Assembly (NCBI RefSeq): GCF_051967575.1
Contig: NZ_JBQCJW010000011.1
Span: 48,873 to 112,872 of the forward strand
DNA from: Solibacillus silvestris_B
Lineage (GTDB): Bacteria > Bacillota > Bacilli > Bacillales_A > Planococcaceae
Length of the DNA: 64,000 nucleotides
Direction: 5' to 3'
The notes under the pieces are model-generated. The model had not been told where the DNA came from. It did no database searches and saw only the letters and a program-made list of their open reading frames with translations. A program made the translations under genes and the position numbers. Shown here in pieces: positions 16,035 to 22,180 of this stretch. Each line of letters starts with the position of its first letter. Position 1 is the stretch's first letter.

Positions 16035-16328
16035 ATGACTAGACAAGCTCAAAGAAAGGATGTTCCCAATAAACGTATCGTTAAACAGCAGCATGTACGG
16101 GCGTTACTGAACGAAACGATTAACGAACTCCGTAGAATTGAACCAATTACGGCAAAAGACCATATCGATAAAGCACGAGTGCTTGGATATCTTTCAGATA
16201 TTATTATGAGAAATATTAGTGAGCATGAGTTGGAGAAGCAAGTAGAACTCCTGAAAAAACAGGTTGAAAATCTACAAAACAGAAGTAATTCTGATAGTTC
16301 TAATAACTGGAGTGATTTTAATGATTAA
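16035..16328 (+). CDS. unknown coiled-coil protein (97 aa)
   Basis: Not recognised. A basic N-terminus, a helical middle (HVRALLNETINELRRI) and a C-terminal coiled coil (ELEKQVELLKKQVENLQN). ATG 16035 follows AGGAAGTGATT. The 3' end overlaps the next gene by 8 bp. Confidence 0.62.
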   Translation: MTRQAQRKDVPNKRIVKQQHVRALLNETINELRRIEPITAKDHIDKARVLGYLSDIIMRNISEHELEKQVELLKKQVENLQNRSNSDSSNNWSDFND

Positions 16329-16527
16329 TCGTTTAACACGTAAGGTTGAAAGTTTAACTCAAAGTATTGAAGATTTAACGGGAGTAAATGAAGATCGTAT
16401 TTTTATTTATCGGGGCAGAGATGCATTCAGAAAAGATCAAAAACGTATCGCCCGCTATAAAAATGCTCATGCGATTATCATTAGTCCAGCAAAACCAAAA
16501 GAGGTGGAGGTAAATGAAAACGATTAA
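16321..16527 (+). CDS. unknown small protein (68 aa)
   Basis: Not recognised. An N-terminal amphipathic helix (LTRKVESLTQSIEDL), then a short mixed segment. ATG 16321 follows GGAGTGATTTTA and overlaps the previous stop codon, implying translational coupling. A TTG at 16264 in the same frame would add a hydrophobic stretch but has no ribosome binding site. Confidence 0.55.
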   Translation: MINRLTRKVESLTQSIEDLTGVNEDRIFIYRGRDAFRKDQKRIARYKNAHAIIISPAKPKEVEVNEND

Positions 16528-16678
16528 GGAAAGGCAGCAGTATATCAAAGAGAAATTGAAGCAGATGGATCAGCTGACTATTTATATGCAGATGCACAGA
16601 GCTATTCGGCTTCTTAATTACAGTACAGCTGTCAGTAAATTAGTTCGAGGGCAAGCACAAAAGGAGGAGGTAAATTGA
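16514..16678 (+). CDS. unknown very small helical protein (54 aa)
   Basis: A 54-codon frame starting at ATG 16514 behind GAGGTGGAGG; it overlaps the preceding gene by 14 bp and ends at TGA 16676-16678. Content is KERQQYIKEKLKQMDQ, then helical residues, ending KEEVN. Coupled translation and a good ribosome binding site support it; the function is unknown. Confidence 0.5.
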   Translation: MKTIKERQQYIKEKLKQMDQLTIYMQMHRAIRLLNYSTAVSKLVRGQAQKEEVN

Positions 16679-16936
16679 TTGGTTACTTTTCAAAATGGAC
16701 TGCTTTACAGCCCTAATTTTGAAGTAATTGCCGCTACATTATCAGATAAAGTGTACAAGCCTACCGTATTTGATGGAGGGAAAAAGATTATCCCTGCTGG
16801 TACTTTTCTATCCCGAGGCTCTATAACGGAAGGAGATCAGGGAAAAGTCTATGCCTATTATACGGACGATAATGTGTTCGGCATTCTGCTTAAAAGGCTT
16901 TACAGGTGGGGATGGTACAGAGTTATATCTCAGTAA
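16679..16936 (+). CDS. small virion-like protein, probably frameshifted
   Basis: The 85-residue frame starts at TTG after AAGGAGGAGG. The segment with IPAGTFLSRGSI followed by FGILLK loosely resembles phage head-decoration or virion proteins, which have a beta-rich 'PAGT...G...GIL' pattern. After the A-run at 16892-16895 the frame turns into RLYRWGWYRVISQ. Removing one A instead gives GFTGGDGTELYLSNVVSHLS and a stop at 16979, which looks more protein-like. A one-base insertion is therefore likely. No capsid genes accompany it. Confidence 0.45.
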   Translation: MVTFQNGLLYSPNFEVIAATLSDKVYKPTVFDGGKKIIPAGTFLSRGSITEGDQGKVYAYYTDDNVFGILLKRLYRWGWYRVISQ

Positions 16937-17169
16937 CGTTGTAAGTCATTTATCTGGAACTGATCACTTTTTCCGCTAAACGTTACATTACTCAACAAAG
17001 GATTTAAATTTAACAGTTGTCGTGTAGATGTCAATCGCAGGGCTATAGCGTTGCACGGGATTAAAGCGACAGATAGGAACGAGAGTAAGATACAACGGTT
17101 GTGCGGTGGCTTATACCAGTGCATAGGCGGTACTTACTCAAAAAAATAATAAAGAAAGGCGATGAAAAC

Positions 17170-19059
17170 TTGATTACTGTAAAACATGACGGTAATGAAA
17201 TTCCGATTAATTATATAAAATCCGCGAACCGCCGATTTCCAATGAATGATATACCGGAAATGAATATGATAGTCGTCAGGCATAAAGATAACCCGGCGTA
17301 CCCTTACTTAAATGAAGAAGCAATCATTGTTACTCCGGATGATCATGAATGGCGCATAAAAGTAGAAAGCGAAGTCACCCATTATAAAAATCTAAATTCA
17401 CAGCATATTTTGATGGACCTCACTAATCTGGAATTCAACCAGTTGTTAGAAGGTCCACAAACACCCAGAGAACTCCTATCGGCTATTTTAGATGACACCG
17501 GCTTCAGTTTAGACTTAAATGCTACAGGTTTAAATAGTGTAACAGTTAGTGGATTCGGCCGGAAAAATTGTTGGCAGTTATTAAAGGAAGCATGTGAGCT
17601 GTTAAATGCTGAATTCACTGTATTACCTGGTCGTGTAATTTGTATCAGAAAGGCATTAAGTTCCGATAAGGGCAAGCAATACCGTTTTGGTTATAACTTA
17701 AAAAACGTCACGAAAAAAACGAACTCTACGGACATTGTGACCCATGTAACAGTGAACTACGGCGAAAAACACTCGTTAAGTGAAACATTCGTCAGTCCGA
17801 ACGCGGAAAATTATGACCAACCCTATTACGGTGACATCATCAATGATGAGCGTATTACAGACAGGGAAACTGCTAAAAAACGTGCGGAAATCAAATTCAA
17901 AGATATTGATCTCTCATATGAGTTGGATATCGCACAGATCGGCAACGATGTTGAACTTGGTGAAACCGTACACACCACTTATGAACCGTTGAATGACTTG
18001 AATATTACTACCCGGATATTGAAGTTGCGTGATGACTGGAATGGTGATGAATTTATTCTCACAGAAGCAACCGTTGGCAATTATGTATTTAAAACGGCCA
18101 ATCAAATCCTTATAGATCAAATAAACGATACTGAAAAAGATGTAACCGAAAAGATTGATGAAACAAAAGAAGTCATCAATAAAAATATGCATTTCAAGTT
18201 CCGGGAAACAGAAGAAAAGATGCTGGATCAGTATACAACGGTGACTAGTGAATACACATCTGCTATTTCCATCTCTGCAAAGGCTTTAACAACGGATTTC
18301 AATGAGAAGGTAACAACCGTCAACAATTCGATAACGGCACAATATACGAAGATCACAGCGGAATACAACTCTCAAATATCGCAAACCGCGCAACAGATTC
18401 GTTCGGAAGTAAATGCGAGTGTTACGAGTATTGGAACGGATATTCAAAATGTACGAAATGATGTATCAAGTGTTACGCAAAGAGCAGGCTTAATAGAATC
18501 GCGCGTCAATTCAACAGAAACAAATATCAGCAGCCAAGGTACGAGAATTGCAAGCGCGGAATCAATCATTTCACAGCAAGCCGCTCAGATTTCACAACGT
18601 GTATCATATACCGACTTTACTGGCAGCCGTATCACGTCATTGATTAACCAGGACCCGTATGCTGTATCAATTAGTGCAAGTAGGATTAATTTAACTGGTG
18701 CTGTGGTGGTAAATGGTAAAATTGAAGGCGCTACATCAATTGATGTAAGTAATGATATAACGGTAGGTACCACTTTGCAAATCGGTCAAAATTGGCAATC
18801 TTCTTATCCAAAAGCTATTCGTTTTGCTGGACAATTTGGAACTGCAGGTATCGCTTATAATAACGGTGACTTAACAATAAGTGCATTGAGTAATATTAAT
18901 TTAGATGCAGATCGAGTTAATATCCTTGGAACCTTAACAGGTAACATAAATGCATCGTCTGTGAATGGAATTACTATGGCGTATAGTACAAGCGGTGGCA
19001 AAAAATATATGACGTTTAGACAAAATGGCGCCTACTTAGGACAAGTAGAAATTGCATAA
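17170..19059 (+). CDS. phage tail-tip / tail-fibre protein
   Basis: A 630-residue structural protein. Residues 1-300 resemble the N-terminal domain of Gram-positive siphophage tail endopeptidase or baseplate (Tal-like) proteins, beginning ITVKHDG with a later EEAIIVTPDDHEWRIKVES segment. Residues ~320-500 are a long helical coiled coil with spaced Ala/Thr/Asn repeats. The end is beta-rich (LNLDADRVN-type repeats, then NGAYLGQVEIA), as in receptor-binding shafts. TTG 17170 is preferred over the upstream in-frame GTG at 17101 because phage homologues begin with ITV-like residues; the ribosome binding site AAAGG is modest. It is the only large phage structural gene in the island. The 230 bp before it (16937-17169) hold an open frame with no start and no clear gene. 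Confidence 0.85.
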   Translation: MITVKHDGNEIPINYIKSANRRFPMNDIPEMNMIVVRHKDNPAYPYLNEEAIIVTPDDHEWRIKVESEVTHYKNLNSQHILMDLTNLEFNQLLEGPQTPRELLSAILDDTGFSLDLNATGLNSVTVSGFGRKNCWQLLKEACELLNAEFTVLPGRVICIRKALSSDKGKQYRFGYNLKNVTKKTNSTDIVTHVTVNYGEKHSLSETFVSPNAENYDQPYYGDIINDERITDRETAKKRAEIKFKDIDLSYELDIAQIGNDVELGETVHTTYEPLNDLNITTRILKLRDDWNGDEFILTEATVGNYVFKTANQILIDQINDTEKDVTEKIDETKEVINKNMHFKFRETEEKMLDQYTTVTSEYTSAISISAKALTTDFNEKVTTVNNSITAQYTKITAEYNSQISQTAQQIRSEVNASVTSIGTDIQNVRNDVSSVTQRAGLIESRVNSTETNISSQGTRIASAESIISQQAAQISQRVSYTDFTGSRITSLINQDPYAVSISASRINLTGAVVVNGKIEGATSIDVSNDITVGTTLQIGQNWQSSYPKAIRFAGQFGTAGIAYNNGDLTISALSNINLDADRVNILGTLTGNINASSVNGITMAYSTSGGKKYMTFRQNGAYLGQVEIA

Positions 19060-19075
19060 AAGGGAGCAAATTAAA

Positions 19076-19447
19076 ATGGAACAAAAATATTTAGTTTCTT
19101 TAGTAGACGGTATTAAATTTTTCACAACAGATGTAAATTTATCAACTCTAAACGGGTTAATGAATCAAAATAAAATATTAGCAGTAAAAATCGGCGGTAA
19201 AACATTTACAAAGCAACTAATCGGCTTTGTAGCTAAAGCTGAATCAATTGAAACTGCTAATAAAAATGTAGTGTTAAAGATTAATAATGAATTGTTGTTT
19301 GTGCAATCTGAAAATGTCGACGCGGCCACTACAGATTTAACAGATTCCTTAAACAAGAAAGCCTATGTTTTATTTGATGGAGTTCTGTTTAACCGAAGTT
19401 TATTCCAATACGCAGAGCCATTTAATGAAGAAGTACCAGAGGCGTAA
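19076..19447 (+). CDS. unknown small protein downstream of tail gene (123 aa)
   Basis: Not recognised. A soluble mixed alpha/beta protein with no signal or membrane segment. ATG 19076 is chosen because GGGAGC lies upstream with good spacing; a longer in-frame start at 19052 overlaps the tail gene. It starts 16 bp after the tail-tip gene, so it may be a tail-associated or chaperone-like partner, by position only. Confidence 0.65.
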   Translation: MEQKYLVSLVDGIKFFTTDVNLSTLNGLMNQNKILAVKIGGKTFTKQLIGFVAKAESIETANKNVVLKINNELLFVQSENVDAATTDLTDSLNKKAYVLFDGVLFNRSLFQYAEPFNEEVPEA

Positions 19448-19462
19448 CAGTTGGTGTAGTGA

Positions 19463-20002
19463 ATGGATGAAATGCGTGCCATTTTGTTGGAAAGCTATCG
19501 AGAAACTTTGAAAGCTACAAGGCAGTTGCTCGAAACTGCTTCCAGCGAAGATGAAGCGAAAATAATCAGAGGCATGATAAACGATTTAGATTATGCACGC
19601 CAATATTTGAAATGTGGATACGATCCGAAGGACTGGAACTCCGGTATTCATCAAAGGGAACAGTTGTCTAGCTACCATAATAGACGCTTATTATTAAATA
19701 CAGACCATATATTTTTTAGTGTGAAAGACCATATGTAGATATTAGGGGACGTTCTCCAGTGTAATCGTACTATAAGAGATGAGGACAAGTTAAAAATTCG
19801 ATACGTGTTAGCTGAGCTTACAGAGAAACAATTAACTTGCTACTTGTTGCATGTTGCTCACACTCGTACTTTTGAACAAATAGCTGAAGAATTAGGAGTT
19901 AAAGTATCAACTGTGCAAACTCACATTGAGAGAGCACGGGAGAAAGTAGCAGCTGCTGCCAAAGAACTAAATAAATCAGAAAAATTACAGCACCCGCTTT
20001 AA
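19463..20002 (+). pseudogene. phage sigma-like late regulator interrupted by in-frame amber codon
   Basis: Two open stretches in the same frame are separated only by TAG at 19736-19738. The first (from ATG 19463) has the usual N-terminal region of Gram-positive phage sigma-70-like or ArpU-type proteins (LLESYRETLKATRQL, then IIRGMINDLDYAR). The second continues GDVLQCNRTI and ends in a region 4-type helix-turn-helix (AELTEKQLTCYLL, then FEQIAEELGVKVSTVQTHIERA). Together they give about 178 residues, near the usual family length. A single substitution would explain it. GTG 19805 could restart the HTH half, but no good ribosome binding site is seen. Confidence 0.7.
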
Positions 20003-20021
20003 AATTGCGGGTGTTTTTTCT
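19990..20021 (+). terminator. terminator after interrupted sigma-like gene
   Basis: GCACCCGC (from 19990) and GCGGGTG form a stem followed by six T residues. Confidence 0.88.
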
Positions 20022-20059
20022 TTTCTTTTGGAAAGGATGAGATCAAGGAGGAAGAGTAT

Positions 20060-20266
20060 ATGAATAGTATAAAACCGCAAATTGTTTTACCGGAAATTGA
20101 TATGGTTTTAGTAAGAATGAGGCGTAACTTACCGATTAAGTTAGCTCATCTTGCTACGTATGATAAACAGGCAGCATTAAGCATTCTTCGGGATTGGGGA
20201 GAAGGGGTGAAACCACTTAGAGCTCTATGGGATGATGTTAATAGGGATTTGGAAAAATATGAATGA
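20060..20266 (+). CDS. small paralogous protein, first of a pair (68 aa)
   Basis: Not recognised. It shares with the next gene the pattern PEIDM...VR....(L/F)P(I/V)(K/R)LA(H/Q)L....DA..IL..WG. ATG 20060 follows AAGGAGGAAGAG. It overlaps the second copy by 8 bp. The pair sits last in the island, a cargo position, after a terminator, so it has its own transcription unit. Confidence 0.65.
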   Translation: MNSIKPQIVLPEIDMVLVRMRRNLPIKLAHLATYDKQAALSILRDWGEGVKPLRALWDDVNRDLEKYE

Positions 20267-20477
20267 AAAACCTTTCAAAGTACCCGAAATTGACATGGAG
20301 AAGGTACGTATTAACGCCGCATTTCCTGTCCGCCTAGCGCAATTATCGAGAATTGATCAAGATTCTGCTATACGAATTCTTCAGAAATGGGGAACGCCTG
20401 ACTTGTCCAGTCATGGTATGCATATATTATGGGAAGAGCTGAAAGAGGAATTATTGAATTGTGGTAGGCCATGTTAG
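20259..20477 (+). CDS. small paralogous protein, second of a pair (72 aa)
   Basis: Paralogue of the preceding gene: VPEIDMEKVR, FPVRLAQLS, IRILQKWG, then an LWEELKEELL helix matching LWDDVNRDLE. The start at ATG 20259 lies inside the first copy and implies coupling; an earlier ATG (20232) has no ribosome binding site. The function is unknown; two diverged small subunits suggest a heteromeric partner or a duplicated accessory factor. Confidence 0.62.
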   Translation: MNEKPFKVPEIDMEKVRINAAFPVRLAQLSRIDQDSAIRILQKWGTPDLSSHGMHILWEELKEELLNCGRPC

Positions 20478-20504
20478 CCAGAACAGTAATATGTTTAAAT
20501 TTTT

Positions 20505-20687
20505 ATTCCTATACAAGCGCTGCCAAGTGTATTTTTATAATTAGGGTTCAACTCTAATAAATGCTCAACTATTACCTTAAATAAACCCTAACGAGTAGCA
20601 TTTTAATGCTTTAATCTGCAGAGTAAGATAAGGGGGAAATCTCTAGAAACATCGATTTAACATTGTTCTAGGGCATGAAGTGTTGCT
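20505..20687. repeat. degenerate second copy of the island right end
   Basis: Runs in parallel with 20858-21020: ATTCCTATACAAGC vs ATTCCTATTCAAGC; TTAGGGTTCAA in both; CCCTAACG in both; GCATTTTAA in both; a stem of the form CTAGAAAC...GTTCTAGGGC vs CTGAAAC...GTTTCTAGGGC; then GTTGCT vs ATTGCT. There is no intact 19-bp att core after it. Read as the relic of an earlier right end. Confidence 0.6.
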
Positions 20688-20816
20688 CGTTGAATAATAA
20701 ATGAATTGTCCGTGTAAGGCTTTAAATGAAGTACTACAACAACCTGTTAAAACTTGTGGTTGTACCACATACCTAAATAGCGATTTTAATCAACGGAAAT
20801 TTCCGTTCGTAAGCAT

Positions 20817-20856
20817 AAAAGCACTGACTGCAAAATTCGCGGTTAGTGCTTTTTTA
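20817..20856 (+). terminator. terminator inside the right-end region
   Basis: AAAGCACTGACTGC and GCGGTTAGTGCTTT form a stem followed by a T-run. No convincing gene precedes it; a 65-codon frame at 20701-20898 runs through the hairpin and into a repeat and is not believed. A small RNA ending here is possible. Confidence 0.65.
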
Positions 20857-20858
20857 AA

Positions 20859-20884
20859 TTCCTATTCAAGCTCACTGCCGAGCA
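20859..20884 (-). repeat. dispersed island repeat, copy 3 (inverted)
   Basis: On the minus strand it reads TGCTCGGCAGTGAGCTTGAA, differing from copies 1 and 2 at two positions. A weaker fourth copy lies at about 20506-20529. Confidence 0.75.
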
Positions 20885-20969
20885 ATTATTCTATTTAGGG
20901 TTCAAACCCTAACGCAACCCTAAACTATTCATTTTTAATGCATTTTAACGCAAAGTTGATTATATAGAA

Positions 20970-21012
20970 AAAAGCCCTGAAACGCTTGATATACAACGTT
21001 TCTAGGGCTTTT
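20970..21012 (-). terminator. island-supplied terminator for rpsD
   Basis: On the minus strand AAAGCCCTAGAAACG and CGTTTCAGGGCTTT form a stem followed by TTTTCTATA. Its loop has CTTGATATACAA (20985-20996), 54 bp from the att core, exactly as in the displaced native terminator. It now ends the rpsD transcript. Confidence 0.82.
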
Positions 21013-21038
21013 AGTATTGCTAAATGCAACGCAATTTT

Positions 21039-21057
21039 ATTAACGTGAGTAGAACTC
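21039..21057. repeat. attR core, overlapping the rpsD stop codon
   Basis: ATTAACGTGAGTAGAACTC, identical to 8057-8075. The rpsD stop codon is at 21040-21042, so the last codons of rpsD lie in the core and the coding sequence is preserved after integration. Confidence 0.9.
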
Positions 21058-21642
21058 TACGATAAATTGTTCGTTGATTTCACCAGATAATTCAGAGCGC
21101 TCTGGTAAACGTACGAATGTACCTACTTTAGAGTCTGCATCGAATGATAAATATTCTGGTACGAAGCTGTTTACTTCGATTGATTCAGCAACAACTGAAA
21201 GGTTAGCTGATTTCTCACGTAAAGAGATCGTTTGACCTGGTTTTACTGAGTAAGATGGGATGTCAACGCGGTTACCATCAACTGAGATGTGACCGTGGTT
21301 AACTAATTGACGAGCTGCACGACGAGTGCGAGCTAAACCTAAACGGTAAACTAGGTTGTCAAGGCGAGTTTCAAGTAAAATCATGAAGTTTTCACCGTGT
21401 ACACCTTGTAATTTACCAGCACGTAGATAAGTGTTTTTGAATTGACGTTCAGTCATACCGTACATATGACGTAATTTTTGCTTTTCAGTTAATTGTAGAC
21501 CGTACTCTGATTTTTTACCACGTGAGTTCGGACCGTGTTGACCTGGTGCGTAAGGGCGTTTTGCGATTTCTTTACCTGTGCCGCTTAATGAAATACCAAG
21601 ACGACGAGATAGTTTCCAAGATGGACCTGTATAACGAGACAT
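21040..21642 (-). CDS. rpsD: 30S ribosomal protein S4
   Basis: Primary 16S rRNA-binding protein that nucleates assembly of the small-subunit body, and translational regulator of its own message. It has 200 residues, the normal Firmicutes length: N-terminal RYTGPSWKLSRRLG, a KQKLRHMYGMTERQF segment and an S4 domain (LETRLDNLVYRLGLARTRRAARQLVNHGH). The start follows AAGGAGGAGACACAATT. Neighbours dgcP and tyrS match B. subtilis order, apart from the island inserted exactly at its 3' end. Confidence 0.98.
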   Translation of the reverse strand: MSRYTGPSWKLSRRLGISLSGTGKEIAKRPYAPGQHGPNSRGKKSEYGLQLTEKQKLRHMYGMTERQFKNTYLRAGKLQGVHGENFMILLETRLDNLVYRLGLARTRRAARQLVNHGHISVDGNRVDIPSYSVKPGQTISLREKSANLSVVAESIEVNSFVPEYLSFDADSKVGTFVRLPERSELSGEINEQFIVEFYSR

Positions 21643-21841
21643 AATTGTGTCTCCTCCTTAAAATTGGTTTTTGTTGTAAAAGAAAAAACCAGTTGTACCC
21701 GACATTAAACGGTATTCTATTTTCATGTATCTTCGCCCATGCAGCCGAAAGGGTTACACAATACACCATTCTAAAAAAATAGAAGGAATAAAATACATCG
21801 ATTAAGTTATACAACTACTGCATTCATTTTACACAAAGGCT
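21643..21841 (-). promoter_or_regulatory. rpsD leader, possible S4 autoregulatory RNA
   Basis: About 190 nt of untranslated leader lie between the promoter and the rpsD start. It contains pairing segments such as GGTTTTTT with AAAAACC near the ribosome binding site. S4 represses its own translation through such a leader in B. subtilis; the fold here was not verified. Confidence 0.4.
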
Positions 21842-21870
21842 ATTGTAACTTTTTTTTTGCTATCCGTCAA
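21842..21870 (-). promoter_or_regulatory. sigma-A promoter of rpsD
   Basis: On the minus strand TTGACG (21865-21870), a 17-bp A-rich spacer and TACAAT (21842-21847). The remaining ~310 bp to dgcP hold no gene and no clear site. Confidence 0.7.
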
Positions 21871-22180
21871 CAAAGAACAATCCCTTTTCATCGCAGCATT
21901 AAGGTTAAAACTGTAGTTGGAAAAAGAGGTGGATTAGTAGGGGACTTCGCTTGGCAAATAAATAGAATAAAGAAAACTTAACATATTGTAGGTAATTAAG
22001 CATAAGATAAACTATGATTGAAAGTGAGGAATAAAAATTACTTCATGGAAACTAATACAATTAGCGGTGTTTACTAGAAAAATATAACAAAAATAAATAG
22101 TCAAATAGGCATGAAAAGTGTATACTTAAGAAAAAGTTATAAGTAACTGACATGGCAATAGTGAAAGAAAAGGTGATTTA

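Larger units (their letters stand above)
8057..21057. mobile_element. 13.0-kb satellite-like or prophage-derived island in the rpsD 3' end
   Basis: Bounded by the 19-bp direct repeat ATTAACGTGAGTAGAACTC at 8057-8075 and 21039-21057; the right copy contains the rpsD stop codon. Contents in order: integrase, CI-like repressor, Cro-like protein, small early genes, primase-helicase, iteron origin, HTH and zinc-finger genes, tiny ORFs, a phage tail-tip gene, an interrupted sigma-like gene and a paralogous pair of small genes. There is no relaxase or conjugation gene, and no recognisable terminase, capsid or lysis gene. The layout fits phage-inducible chromosomal islands. A deleted prophage is the main alternative. 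Confidence 0.9.

Noticed and set aside
16892..16895. Programmed frameshift in the virion-like gene
   Set aside because: No X XXY YYZ heptamer in the zero frame and no strong downstream structure seen; a simple A insertion is more likely.
20701..20898. 65-codon cysteine-containing ORF near the right end
   Set aside because: It has no ribosome binding site, runs through a terminator hairpin and into the dispersed repeat, and its composition changes halfway.
8057..21057. Integrative conjugative or mobilisable element
   Set aside because: No relaxase, coupling protein or type IV secretion gene is visible; the non-integrase genes are phage-like.
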